Part shown: positions 1-9,044 of the stretch, one piece after another
How positions within the stretch are numbered: the stretch's first letter is position 1
Layout of the letters: each line of letters opens with the position of its first letter
Source: Paenibacillus sp. FSL R5-0766
GTDB taxonomy: Bacteria; Bacillota; Bacilli; Paenibacillales; Paenibacillaceae
Direction: 5' to 3'
Length of the DNA: 64,000 nt
NCBI RefSeq assembly: GCF_037971845.1
Contig: NZ_CP150227.1
Span: forward strand, 5,642,001-5,706,000
Made by a program: the position numbers and the translations under genes
The notes under the pieces: generated by a model
What the model was told of the DNA's origin: nothing
Database searches by the model: none
The model's input: only the letters and a program-made list of their open reading frames with translations

Positions 1-1536
1 AACCACCATAATGACCGTATCTGCTTGACTGGCAACTTCGATCGCACGCTCGAATCCTTCTTTCGAATCACCTTTGATCCGGCAGCCTGGTGCATAAAGA
101 ACCTGATCTGTACTGCTGTCACCAGTCAAAGGACCAACAGAACTCTTCTCCGTTTGCCCATCCACATGATTAGCCAGCTTACTGCGAATCCCATCCAGTA
201 CCGTCGCCACTTTCGACTTGGGTTGCGGAGATGTGTAATCGCCCAGTTGATTGTAGGCCTGATCCGCATTGGGGCCAATGACGGCAATCCGGCCCACATT
301 TGTTATCGATAGAGGTAATGTGTCTGCCTCATTTTTGAGAAGCACAATGCCTTCCGCAGCCAACTGGCGTGCCAACTGAACATGCGTCTCACTACCAATC
401 ACTTCTGCTGCGCGATCGGCATCCACATATGGCTGTTCGAATAAGCCCAGTCTGAACTTCAACGCCAGAACGCGAGAAGCAGCCTGATCCAGAACCTGCA
501 TATCAAGCTTGCCTTCTGCCACCGCCTGCACCAGATATTGCCCAAACATCTCGCCGGACATTTCCATATCGATGCCTGCCTCAATCGCCTGTACGGAAGC
601 TTCCATTCCATCCGCCGCGACATCATGCCCACTTGCCAGCATGTTGATCGCACCACAATCCGTAATGACCAGACCGTCAAAGCCCCAATCCTTACGCAAA
701 ACATCTTCCAGCAATTCCGTATTCACGGTGCAAGGCGTGCCATCAATTTCGTTATATGCTGGCATGATCGACGCAGCGCCAGCTTCCACCGCTTTTCGGA
801 ATGGATAGAGATCCACTTCCAGCAGCTCGCGCCAGCCCATATGTACAGGCCCTGCATTACGTCCGCCTTCCGAGCTGCCATAACCAACAAAATGTTTCAG
901 CGTTGCCGCTACTGTATCTCCACGGTCAAGACTTTCACCCTGAAGACCTTCCACGGAAGCAACTGCCAGCTCTCCAATGAGAAACGGATCTTCACCGAAA
1001 CATTCCTCCGTACGTCCCCAGCGCGGATCACGCACAACATCCAGTACCGGAGAATAGGTGACCGCACCACCTTGAGCACGTGTCTCCCGTGCTACTGCCC
1101 GGCACATCTCCCGATACAGATCCACATTCCAGGTGCTCCCCAGTAAAAGCGGGACAGGATAGACCGTTCCGTCAATAGCCATATGACCATGCGAGCACTC
1201 TTCCCCGATCAGAATGGGAATCCCTAGTCTGGAATGTTCTATTGCATAACGTTGAATCAGATTGACCGCCTCAGCGCCTTCTCTGGCGGATAGTCCATTT
1301 TCCAGCGTAACGCCCGTCCACGGATCTGCGCGAAGTGCACCATAGAGGGAGCCGATGCCCCCATTTTCCACTTGCTGTTTAAAGGATTCGTTTAACGTGA
1401 TGTTCCCTTGATCATTCGTATATGTTTGCCAGCCAAATGGCTGCGTAAGTTGGCCTACCTTTTCCTCCGCAGTCATCAGGCTAAGCAGGTGTTGTACCCG
1501 TTCCTCTACGGATTTGCTTTGGTCCTTATAAGTCAT
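1..1536 (-). CDS. Glycoside hydrolase family 3 (beta-glucosidase/xylosidase type), 3' end outside window
   Basis: Hydrolyses terminal sugars from the non-reducing end of oligosaccharides, probably in the cytoplasm because no signal peptide is seen. The start at 1536 follows a GGAGAG ribosome binding site. The (beta/alpha)8 domain fills residues 1 to about 330, with the LKHFVGYG motif and the nucleophile Asp293 in VITDCGAI. A second alpha/beta domain begins near LLKNEADTLPLS and runs off the left edge, so about 512 residues are visible of a usual 700 to 800. The gene lies 36 bp downstream of an ABC importer operon on the same strand, which suggests it processes the imported oligosaccharide. 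GH3 membership is clear; the sugar preserved by this enzyme cannot be read from sequence. Confidence 0.9.
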   Translation of the reverse strand, partial: MTYKDQSKSVEERVQHLLSLMTAEEKVGQLTQPFGWQTYTNDQGNITLNESFKQQVENGGIGSLYGALRADPWTGVTLENGLSAREGAEAVNLIQRYAIEHSRLGIPILIGEECSHGHMAIDGTVYPVPLLLGSTWNVDLYREMCRAVARETRAQGGAVTYSPVLDVVRDPRWGRTEECFGEDPFLIGELAVASVEGLQGESLDRGDTVAATLKHFVGYGSSEGGRNAGPVHMGWRELLEVDLYPFRKAVEAGAASIMPAYNEIDGTPCTVNTELLEDVLRKDWGFDGLVITDCGAINMLASGHDVAADGMEASVQAIEAGIDMEMSGEMFGQYLVQAVAEGKLDMQVLDQAASRVLALKFRLGLFEQPYVDADRAAEVIGSETHVQLARQLAAEGIVLLKNEADTLPLSITNVGRIAVIGPNADQAYNQLGDYTSPQPKSKVATVLDGIRSKLANHVDGQTEKSSVGPLTGDSSTDQVLYAPGCRIKGDSKEGFERAIEVASQADTVIMVV

Positions 1537-1572
1537 CAATCTGCATCTCTCCAATCCTATAACCTGATCCGG

Positions 1573-2493
1573 TTATTCTTTGACCGCGCCCACCGTCAGA
1601 CCCTGTACGAAATAACGCTGGAAGAACGGATAAGCGAATATAATTGGCAACGTAGCAAGCACAACCATCGCCATTCGGGACGTATCCTGCGGAATGGACT
1701 GCATGGCTGCCAGACTCATCGAACTGTTAGCAGAGTTCTGCTGTATAAACTGGATACTCGACTCAATCCGCATCAGCATGGATTGCAGCGGTACCAGATT
1801 CGGATTATCGATATATAATAACGCATTGAACCAATCATTCCAGTAACCGAGTGTACTGAACAACCCGATGGTTGCAAGCCCCGGCAAGGAGAGTGGAACC
1901 ACGATTTTCATAAAGGTATAGAACTCACCAGCGCCATCAATTTTCGCCGATTCAATGACTGCATCCGGTACACTAGTCGAGTAGAATGTACGCAGAATCA
2001 TAATATAGAAGGCATTCATCGCCAGCGGCAGAATCAGTGCCCATAACGTATCTTTCAATCCAAGCAGCTGGGATACGACCATATAGGTTGGAATCATCCC
2101 GCCGTTGAACAGCATGGTCAGAATTGCAAAGATGGAGAAAAATCTCCGATACCTGAAGCTCTTGCGGGAAACCGCATACGCATACAGCGACATGAGAATC
2201 AGACTGATGATGGTACCAAGTACCGTCACCAGAATGGTAACTCCATACGCCCGCAGCAGCGTGTCCCCACTCTGCCAGACAAACTGATATGCCGCGAGAC
2301 TCCATTCTGCCGGAATCAGACGATACCCATCACGGGCCAGTGCTTTCTCGTCTGTAAACGAGATGATAACTACAAATATAAAAGGAAATACACAGATCAG
2401 AGCGAATAGACCGGCGATGATGTTCATAATCACGTTCCATCCGCTGGATACGTGGTGGAAGTCGCGTTTTTTAACGAGCCTTGCTTGAGCCAT
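1573..2493 (-). CDS. Carbohydrate ABC transporter permease, LplC/YtcP type
   Basis: Inner permease subunit of an oligosaccharide importer (CUT1 family), 306 residues. It has six predicted membrane segments, the first around residues 20 to 43. The cytoplasmic EAA loop that contacts the ATPase is visible as ESAKIDGAG in the second half of the protein. The C-terminus (QRYFVQGLTVGAVKE) is typical of LplC-like proteins. It sits 23 bp after the partner permease and 36 bp before the GH3 gene, so the order is binding protein, permease, permease, glycosidase. No ATPase gene is in the cluster, as is usual for this subfamily, which shares a general MsmX-type ATPase encoded elsewhere. Confidence 0.93.
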   Translation of the reverse strand: MAQARLVKKRDFHHVSSGWNVIMNIIAGLFALICVFPFIFVVIISFTDEKALARDGYRLIPAEWSLAAYQFVWQSGDTLLRAYGVTILVTVLGTIISLILMSLYAYAVSRKSFRYRRFFSIFAILTMLFNGGMIPTYMVVSQLLGLKDTLWALILPLAMNAFYIMILRTFYSTSVPDAVIESAKIDGAGEFYTFMKIVVPLSLPGLATIGLFSTLGYWNDWFNALLYIDNPNLVPLQSMLMRIESSIQFIQQNSANSSMSLAAMQSIPQDTSRMAMVVLATLPIIFAYPFFQRYFVQGLTVGAVKE

Positions 2494-2516
2494 AGTGGTT
2501 CACTCCTTTCCCTGTC

Positions 2517-3446
2517 CTAGAATAGGCTGCTGTCTTTATCTACTTTGCGAACAACATAGTTGGAGATAATAACAAGCACAAAGCCCACCACGGATTGATA
2601 CAATCCGGCAGCCGTACTCATGCCGATCTCACCACTAGTTTTCAAACCCCGATATACATACGTATCAATAACATTGGTCACGGAATAGAGCGTACCCGAA
2701 TCCCTTGGCACCTGATAGAACAGTCCAAAGTCGGCATAGAAAATGCGGCCTACGGCCAGCAAGGTCATAATCGTGATGATGGGCGACAGCAACGGAATCG
2801 TAATATTGCGAATCTGCTGCCATTTGCTTGCTCCATCAATCATGGCTGCTTCATAGAGTGATTTATCAATCCCCAGTATGGAAGCCAGATAGACAACGCT
2901 GCTATACCCGATGGTTTTCCATAACGCTACGAATACCAGAATATACGGCCAATATTTTGCCTCAGAGTACCACTGAATCGGTTCCATCCCGAACCAGCCG
3001 ATAATCTGATTCAACATCCCGCGGTCCATGCTCAAGAAGCTGAATGCGAAGTAACCAACGATAACCCAGGATAGAAAATACGGCAGAAACATGCCGGTTT
3101 GATACAGTTTGGCGAGTCGTTTATTCACTAGTTCCGAGAGCAGGATTGCCAATGCCACAGCAAACACCAGTCCCAGGAAAATAATGGCGATGTTATAAAA
3201 GAGGGTGTTGCGTGTAATGAGCCATGCGTCACTTGTGCTGAACAGGAATTTGAAATTGTCCCAGCCAACCCATTCACTCTTCATCAGACTTGCCCAGAAC
3301 CCTTCACGGCTGAATCGATATTCTTTGAAAGCAGCCACCGTGCCCACAAGTGGCAAGTAGGAGAAGAAGAAGAACCAGATGGCGCCTGGCAGCACCATGA
3401 GCAGCATGACTCGGTTTCTAATCAGGTTTTTCAAAAATGTAGTCAT
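2517..3446 (-). CDS. Carbohydrate ABC transporter permease, LplB type
   Basis: Second permease subunit, 309 residues, pairing with the LplC-type protein encoded downstream. Hydrophobic segments start at residues 12 to 32 (VMLLMVLPGAIWFFFFSYLPL), and the EAA loop appears as YEAAMIDGASKWQQI around residues 200 to 215. The C-terminal charged tail (VVRKVDKDSSLF) is typical of LplB-like proteins. It is separated by 77 bp from the upstream binding-protein gene, and the preceding GGAGGATATCCAC gives a good ribosome binding site. Confidence 0.93.
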   Translation of the reverse strand: MTTFLKNLIRNRVMLLMVLPGAIWFFFFSYLPLVGTVAAFKEYRFSREGFWASLMKSEWVGWDNFKFLFSTSDAWLITRNTLFYNIAIIFLGLVFAVALAILLSELVNKRLAKLYQTGMFLPYFLSWVIVGYFAFSFLSMDRGMLNQIIGWFGMEPIQWYSEAKYWPYILVFVALWKTIGYSSVVYLASILGIDKSLYEAAMIDGASKWQQIRNITIPLLSPIITIMTLLAVGRIFYADFGLFYQVPRDSGTLYSVTNVIDTYVYRGLKTSGEIGMSTAAGLYQSVVGFVLVIISNYVVRKVDKDSSLF

Positions 3447-3523
3447 TGTGGATATCCTCCTTCAGGCTTGAATGAAAAAGGACCGGACGCGATAAGCAGC
3501 CGCCCGATCCTTACGATGTACTG

Positions 3524-4996
3524 TTACTTGTTTTCCGCTCTCCAGGCATCCAGCTGGCTTTGGGCTTCAGCCATTACTTTCTCCAGTCCGGCTTGATTGA
3601 ACTTCTCAATCACTTGATCCAGATTGGCTGCCGGGTCCAGTGTACCTGTCATCAGTGCTGCCCAATATTGCTCTTTCACGTTCTGTACCGCCGTCAGTTC
3701 GGCAGATACATTGCTTGCATCAAAGTTAAAGCTGAGGATCGGGGAATTGACACCTTCAGCGTTAAACTTCTTGAACTCATCCCATTTGTTATCCGGGTCA
3801 TTGCTGTTCAGATAGAGCAGCATGTTGTTCCCAAGGGAGTATGAAGGCATATCGTAGTTTTTCGATTCAGGCAGATTTTCCATATGTGTGTCATCCACTT
3901 TTTTGTAGTGTGTGCCCTCAATACCGGAGTCCACCATATTACGCAGCACAGGATCTGTATTCAGCAGGTTCAGGAATTCCATTGCTTTCTCCGGATATTC
4001 CGAGTTGGCCGAGATGGCCATGATGGAACCTTGTACAGATGTATTTGTTATAATTGCTTCACTTGCAGGTGTGGAAACGACTTGATAACCGTAACTTGCA
4101 GACCATTGATTGTCCGCGAGCGGCTGAGTCTGTGCACGATCCAGGAACCAGTTACCCGATGTTGTCAGGTCGTTCGTGGAACCTGTTGTTGCCGCTTCTG
4201 CCGACACATAACCAGCCTTGTAGTATTTGTGCATCGTGGTAAGTGCTTCTTTCATTTCAGGTGTTTCCAGTATGTTTACAAGCTTATAGTCTGTTGTATC
4301 CAGCTTGATTGCCATCGGCAGATTCTGAATGACATAGTCATAAGGCACGTAAGGAACATAGTTTTTATCCATGGCAAATGGTGTTACACTTGCCTCGTTT
4401 TCCTTAATTGTTTTGAGCAGAGGCTCCAGACTGTCTAACGTACGAACGCCCGAGATATCCAGCTTGTATTTATCAACCAACATTTGGTTAAAGCGCCATA
4501 CCTCTTGTTGTGGCAGCTCTTTGTTGGCTGGAATTCCGTAATTGTGTCCATCTACCTTGGAACCACTTAGGAATGCAGGATCAATGGTCTTGGTAAGATC
4601 CTGACCGTATTCAGCAAGCAGGTCATCCAGTTCGAGGAATGCACCTTTTCTGGCATTTTGTACATAATCGAATCCACCAGAAGAAGTGAACAGAATGTCC
4701 ATTGGCTCACCGGATGCTACGTTAACCTGCATCTTCTGCGGGTAGTCACCCCAGTCAACCATCTTCATTGTTACCGTGGCATTAATTTTCTCTTTGGTAT
4801 ACTTGCTCACTTCTTCCATCACTTTATTGACGTCTTTCTGAGGGGTACCGATGGTATACCAGATCAACTCTACCGCGTCATCTCCAGCTCCCCCGGATTC
4901 TGAAGCATCTTTGCTTCCTCCACAGGCACTAAGAACAAGTGTAACGGCCATTAATAATGCAAGAACGAGTGAGAAGCGTTTTCTTTGTTTACTCAT
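3524..4996 (-). CDS. Extracellular sugar-binding lipoprotein (LplA-like)
   Basis: Substrate-binding lipoprotein of the ABC importer, 490 residues. The N-terminus MSKQRKRFSLVLALL leads to a lipobox LVLSACGG, giving a lipid-anchored Cys near residue 25. The mature part begins with a low-complexity linker and then the family-1-type solute-binding fold (VELIWYTIGTPQKDVNKV). It is the first gene of the importer operon. A CcpA-type operator lies 66 bp upstream of the start, so expression is probably repressed by preferred carbon sources and induced through the adjacent two-component system. The ligand is not known; large LplA-like proteins usually bind oligosaccharides. Confidence 0.92.
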   Translation of the reverse strand: MSKQRKRFSLVLALLMAVTLVLSACGGSKDASESGGAGDDAVELIWYTIGTPQKDVNKVMEEVSKYTKEKINATVTMKMVDWGDYPQKMQVNVASGEPMDILFTSSGGFDYVQNARKGAFLELDDLLAEYGQDLTKTIDPAFLSGSKVDGHNYGIPANKELPQQEVWRFNQMLVDKYKLDISGVRTLDSLEPLLKTIKENEASVTPFAMDKNYVPYVPYDYVIQNLPMAIKLDTTDYKLVNILETPEMKEALTTMHKYYKAGYVSAEAATTGSTNDLTTSGNWFLDRAQTQPLADNQWSASYGYQVVSTPASEAIITNTSVQGSIMAISANSEYPEKAMEFLNLLNTDPVLRNMVDSGIEGTHYKKVDDTHMENLPESKNYDMPSYSLGNNMLLYLNSNDPDNKWDEFKKFNAEGVNSPILSFNFDASNVSAELTAVQNVKEQYWAALMTGTLDPAANLDQVIEKFNQAGLEKVMAEAQSQLDAWRAENK

Positions 4997-5061
4997 TTCT
5001 TTGATCCTCCCTTTTCGTGTTCCCTTAGGCTCTACTTACTAACTGCTTTAACCTTATCGAA

Positions 5062-5075
5062 TGAAAGCATTTACA
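5062..5075. promoter_or_regulatory. cre-like CcpA operator upstream of the lpl-type operon
   Basis: TGAAAGCATTTACA matches the cre consensus TGWAANCGNTNWCA at 13 of 14 positions (A for the central G). It lies 66 bp upstream of the binding-protein start. Carbon catabolite control of this importer is inferred. Confidence 0.55.
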
Positions 5076-5277
5076 AAAAGAAGATAAACTTAAGTTTTCG
5101 AGGTACAAATTAAAGAGAAATCGTCCTTGGGCATCTATTTTGTACCTATTTAAATAAATCGCTTACATGAAAGAGACATGCCGGGTAACGTATGCCATGA
5201 TTTTCATCCATGCCATTCCTGTTCCCGATATGTCTCTTGGCTCTCTGTCCGCATAGTTGGATCTACCCGTCACCGAA

Positions 5278-6792
5278 TTAACCAAACACCTTGAAATCCG
5301 TCGGTGAAATCCCCACATATTTGCGGAACTGTTTATAGAAATACCCCGTCTCCCAATACCCCACATTTCGTGCGATCTCATGTACCTTCAGATTGGAATT
5401 ACGTAGTTGCTCCTTCGCACGTTCAATCCGGTATTTGTTGATATATTCGGCAAATGTCTCCCCGGTCTCCTTATGGAACAATTGTCCCAAATACACCGGA
5501 TGAAGATGATAATGGGCACCCAGCAGCTTCAGGGAAAGTTCTTCTGCGTAGTGTTTGTCGATATGCTGAAGCACCTGGTTCACAATCGGATTCTTCAGAT
5601 CCTGCAATAGGGATTGGATCGTCTGCGACCCAACCTGCTGAAGTGCCCGCACGAGTTCATCAAAAGTGCCACTGTCCAGTACAAGTTGAAGCCCTTGTTG
5701 GTATATGGCAGACTCATCCGAGTGTTTGATGCTCTCCAGTTCCATTTTGAAGCGAATCACAACTTCCAATGCGGTATTCTGTAACTCCCCAGGTGTAAGC
5801 CCATCGCGATGCTGTTCAAAATCCATGCGAATCCGGTCGGCAAGTTGTTCTGTATTGCGGGATAGAATGAGTTTGGCATACTCCCTCCATTCAATGAAAA
5901 AGGTCGCCGTTGAATTTCCGCACCTTTCCAGCATGGCATGGTCGATGACTTTAAGGTCGGGATAAATCATCACATACTGGAGTGCTTTTTTGGCCTCCGC
6001 ATAACTGGTCGGCGCATGGTATAACCCTTTCATCAATCTGCCTGCTCCAATGCGTGCCGCCGGATGGGTTAGGGTTATCGCATCAGATAATGCCTGAAGG
6101 CCATCCATTAGCTCCTGTTCCTCGTCACTCGTACCCTGAATATTGGCAATAATGACGATGTCTCCATCGATATCATGAAATACGTTCAAATGGCGTTTGT
6201 CTCTCAGCATTTCCTCAACGCGTTCAAACATGCCAGCTGTCTGCCCTTTGTCCCGCAAGACAGCCACAGCAACGTAAGGTGCATCTAGCGAAAGGTTCAT
6301 AAACTGGGCACGTTCTTCAAATTCGGTAGCTGCAATCTGTCCCGTAAGCCATCTATGAAGAATGTTATCTTTTAGAATCTGGATACCATACGCATCATCG
6401 GCTTGAGGTGATAACGTATGATCCAGCTTGGACGCCGTGTTGCTCAGCGTGGATTCCAGTTCCTCCACATTAATCGGTTTGAGCAGATAGTTTTCGATCC
6501 CTAATTGCATGCCTTCCTTCAGATATTCGAACTCATTGAAACCACTGAGGATAATGACCTTAATCTCGGGTTGCACTCGCCTTGCTTCCCGAATCAGATC
6601 GAGACCATTCATGAGTGGCATGGATATATCCGTAATCAGAATGTCCACAGGCTGAGAAGAGAGCGCTTGTAACGCTGCTTGCCCATTACCTGCATGACTC
6701 ACAATTTCCATACCAAATGAAGACCAATCCACAATATCGTATAAACCTTCAATGATGAATGGCTCATCGTCCACAATAAACACCTTGTACAT
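5278..6792 (-). CDS. Response regulator with AraC-type DNA-binding domain (YesN family)
   Basis: Cytoplasmic transcription activator, 504 residues from the start chosen here. The receiver domain has acidic Asp8/Asp9, phosphoacceptor Asp55 (ILITDISMP) and Lys105 (LLKPI). A middle region of about 270 residues leads to two C-terminal helix-turn-helix units (residues about 405 to 504, with GYWETGYFYKQFRKYVG). Two start codons, 6810 and 6792, arise from an 18-bp tandem duplication; both give the peptide MYKVF. The inner ATG has AAGGTG six bases upstream, supplied by the first repeat unit. The open frame continues upstream into the kinase gene, but that part is shadow sequence. The likely targets are the importer operon and the divergent GH85 gene. 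Confidence 0.93.
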   Translation of the reverse strand: MYKVFIVDDEPFIIEGLYDIVDWSSFGMEIVSHAGNGQAALQALSSQPVDILITDISMPLMNGLDLIREARRVQPEIKVIILSGFNEFEYLKEGMQLGIENYLLKPINVEELESTLSNTASKLDHTLSPQADDAYGIQILKDNILHRWLTGQIAATEFEERAQFMNLSLDAPYVAVAVLRDKGQTAGMFERVEEMLRDKRHLNVFHDIDGDIVIIANIQGTSDEEQELMDGLQALSDAITLTHPAARIGAGRLMKGLYHAPTSYAEAKKALQYVMIYPDLKVIDHAMLERCGNSTATFFIEWREYAKLILSRNTEQLADRIRMDFEQHRDGLTPGELQNTALEVVIRFKMELESIKHSDESAIYQQGLQLVLDSGTFDELVRALQQVGSQTIQSLLQDLKNPIVNQVLQHIDKHYAEELSLKLLGAHYHLHPVYLGQLFHKETGETFAEYINKYRIERAKEQLRNSNLKVHEIARNVGYWETGYFYKQFRKYVGISPTDFKVFG

Positions 6793-6813
6793 GTTAAACA
6801 CCTTGTACATGTT
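6778..6813. repeat. Two tandem copies of an 18-bp unit at the kinase/regulator junction
   Basis: Units 6778-6795 and 6796-6813 are identical (AAACACCTTGTACATGTT on the plus strand). The array covers the kinase stop codon (6812-6814) and both candidate start codons of the regulator. Confidence 0.95.
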
Positions 6814-8641
6814 AAACACCTGTCCCTTCTGTATGTGGATAACGCACCCTGATCCGTGTTCCTTCTCCGAGGGTGCTCTCGATGGTGATACCGAACTCTG
6901 GCCCATACAGGAAGCGCAATCGACTATGGACACTGCGCAGCCCGAACATCTGACCAGACTCTTCAGGACGTTCCAGTTCTTCAAGGATTTCCGTCAGGCG
7001 TGCCGGATCAATGCCTTTGCCATTATCTTTCACTTCCACTTGCACCACATCATCTGTCTCTTCCACAACAATCGATAATCGGTTATCCGAACGTTCTGTC
7101 TGGATGCCGTGTACAACATAATTCTCAATGATAGGTTGCAGCGAAAGTTTGACCACAGGGTGTTGATAATAAGCAGCATCGATCTGGATCGTGTATATAA
7201 AAATATCCTTGTAGCGGATTCGGAATAACTCCAGATACAATCGACAAGCTTCCATCTCATCCTTCAGCGTATAATTTTTCTTCTGCTGTACCAGGCTCTT
7301 GAACAATACGGATAAACTATAGATCATCTCGCCAACATCTCTCGCCCCCTGGGATATGGCCCTCATCCGAATCACTTCAAGCGTATTGTAGAGAAAATGA
7401 GGGTTGATGCGCGCCTGTAATGCGACCAGCTCGGTCTCCTTCTGTTTGATCTCGGCCTTGTAGACCCGTTCAATATACAGATTCAGCTCATCCAGCATGT
7501 CGTTGAAGCTATGTGAGATCTGCCCCAGTTCATCATCTCGCGGATCGTCGATGCGAGCCGTCAAGTTGCCATATTTCACTTTTTGGGTGAAGCGAATAAT
7601 TCGACGGGTTCGTTTGGCAAAGTTAATAATGAAAAATGCCGGAACCAGCACGGCAAACAGAATACACACGATACTGATCGAGATGATGGTATTGCGAATA
7701 CCCGCATAGGTTTCAGCCATCTCTTCTACCGGAACGGTACCAATGACCACATACCCCTGATCGGCGGAGACAAACTTGTTCACGTACATGTTCTGCTCCT
7801 TTTTCAATGAATCCATATCCGTCTGATCAAACAGCGAATCGGCCACATTCACGTAGGGATACTTCTTCCCGTAATAATGATTGTTGGAGTCAAATAACAC
7901 GGTCCCTTTCGCCGATAACACCACGATTTCTCCCTTGAGATTACTCTCGTAGTTATCCAGCGCATTACCGATTCCTTCTGAGTCAAAGAAAACAAGAAAT
8001 TGGCCCAGATTCCGAAGAGTCTGTGTATTGTTAATCGGTACGCGGATGGAGTAGAGCGCAGGGTCCCATTGATTAATCTCTTTGCGAATCCAGTAGTTGG
8101 GTGCACTGATATTGGGCGTTTCCATCGCCATCACGTCCGGAATATAGGAATGAGCTACATTGGCGTCCAGCTTGCGGAACTGCTTGTGTTGATTAAAGGT
8201 AGACAAATCCTGCTGCTCAGCGCTATATAACATGAGTTGGTTAATCTGCGAATTACGATCCATAATGTTCTGAAAATGTTTCAACACATCGGCCGAATAG
8301 TCGTCCTGATTAGCGTAATATCCATTGGTCATGTGCTGAACATATTCAGCGTACGAATGATTCATCAGGTAAGTAATGTTGGCTGAGAGTGCCTCATTCT
8401 GATGCATGTCCCTCACCATGTTTTGTACCGATTCATACTGCTGATGAATGTATCGATCCACATGTTCCATCGCCGCTTTCTGGATCGCCAGTTCCCGGCG
8501 AATCGTGGAATCGGACACCGACAGGAAGATGATATAAGATAACGTAATGATCGTGACAATAGATATCATCGAGAAGATCAGGAGCATTTTCATAAACATA
8601 TTATTTTTGAAGAAATTATTGTAAACGCTAACAATTTTCAA
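6812..8641 (-). CDS. Membrane sensor histidine kinase (YesM family)
   Basis: Sensor kinase, 609 residues. A first membrane segment lies at about residues 18 to 40, then an extracellular dCache-like sensor of about 240 residues, a second membrane segment (ISISIVCILFAVLVPAFFII), a HAMP linker and a His_kinase domain. The phosphorylated His415 sits in INPHFLYNTL, and the ATPase part shows IIENYVVHG and DNGKGID. Start is a TTG at 8641 behind GGAGGG. A perfect 14/14 cre site covers the first codons, which would let CcpA block transcription. The gene overlaps or abuts the response regulator downstream, so the two are co-translated. The sensed ligand is probably a sugar brought by the neighbouring importer, an inference from context only. 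Confidence 0.93.
   Translation of the reverse strand: MKIVSVYNNFFKNNMFMKMLLIFSMISIVTIITLSYIIFLSVSDSTIRRELAIQKAAMEHVDRYIHQQYESVQNMVRDMHQNEALSANITYLMNHSYAEYVQHMTNGYYANQDDYSADVLKHFQNIMDRNSQINQLMLYSAEQQDLSTFNQHKQFRKLDANVAHSYIPDVMAMETPNISAPNYWIRKEINQWDPALYSIRVPINNTQTLRNLGQFLVFFDSEGIGNALDNYESNLKGEIVVLSAKGTVLFDSNNHYYGKKYPYVNVADSLFDQTDMDSLKKEQNMYVNKFVSADQGYVVIGTVPVEEMAETYAGIRNTIISISIVCILFAVLVPAFFIINFAKRTRRIIRFTQKVKYGNLTARIDDPRDDELGQISHSFNDMLDELNLYIERVYKAEIKQKETELVALQARINPHFLYNTLEVIRMRAISQGARDVGEMIYSLSVLFKSLVQQKKNYTLKDEMEACRLYLELFRIRYKDIFIYTIQIDAAYYQHPVVKLSLQPIIENYVVHGIQTERSDNRLSIVVEETDDVVQVEVKDNGKGIDPARLTEILEELERPEESGQMFGLRSVHSRLRFLYGPEFGITIESTLGEGTRIRVRYPHTEGTGV
8620..8633. promoter_or_regulatory. 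Perfect cre site inside the start of the kinase gene
   Basis: TGTAAACGCTAACA matches TGWAANCGNTNWCA at all 14 positions. It lies in codons 3 to 8 of the kinase, a position from which bound CcpA acts as a roadblock in other Firmicutes. Confidence 0.7.
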
Positions 8642-8673
8642 TTCGCATGTTCCCTCCGATGCTGTTTTCCTGA

Positions 8674-8867
8674 CTATATAAGTTGAACTAAAGATTACTT
8701 ACACTGACACTACGATGACAGAATAACCTTCCAATCGCTGTTATCCCCAGATTTTTTTGATTCTCTTTTCCCAAGGGAAAATCCGGGGATAAAGGCGAAC
8801 GCTTCGCTTCTTCAGGTTTTTTCTGTCCTCTCCGTTTTCGTGTAAATGATTAGTTCAACTTTATATT
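8674..8867 (+). repeat. Palindromic dispersed repeat, family 2, copy A
   Basis: The ends are inverted (TATATAAGTTGAACTA against TAGTTCAACTTTATAT). The core contains a strong hairpin made by TTATCCCCAGATTTT and AAAATCCGGGGATAA. The same core and flanks recur at 23469, 34388 and 51049. Confidence 0.85.
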
Positions 8868-8954
8868 GAATTATATCATCAGGCTTCTGACATTAACTTG
8901 TCACCTGCAACTTTTCTTTAGTTTATATCTGTGTTTCTTTAATTTCACCCTATT

Positions 8955-8968
8955 TAAAAACGCTTTCA
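8955..8968. promoter_or_regulatory. cre-like CcpA operator upstream of GH85 gene
   Basis: On the minus strand TGAAAGCGTTTTTA matches TGWAANCGNTNWCA at 13 of 14 positions. It lies 77 bp upstream of the GH85 start and suggests catabolite control of the secreted enzyme. Confidence 0.5.
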
Positions 8969-9044
8969 TCCACTATCGTTAACCATAAGTTTAGCTTTGT
9001 GTAAAAGAATACCTTACATTCATTCCACTTGAAGGAGGAACAGC

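Larger units (their letters stand above)
8642..9044. other. Divergent intergenic region between kinase and GH85 genes
   Basis: This 403-bp gap holds one copy of a palindromic repeat (8674-8867), a cre-like site (8955-8968) and the promoter regions of the two divergent genes. No further gene is seen. Confidence 0.7.

Noticed and set aside
5163..5277. Open frame continuing past the regulator's end
   Set aside because: Low-complexity shadow with no ribosome binding site; no homology by eye.
6834..6842. Perfect DnaA box (TGTGGATAA)
   Set aside because: Single box inside the kinase coding sequence; one such 9-mer per window is near chance.
6793..6984. N-terminal extension of the response regulator to 6984
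   Set aside because: It lies in the kinase 3' coding region, has no domain character, and the receiver fold begins at MYKVF.
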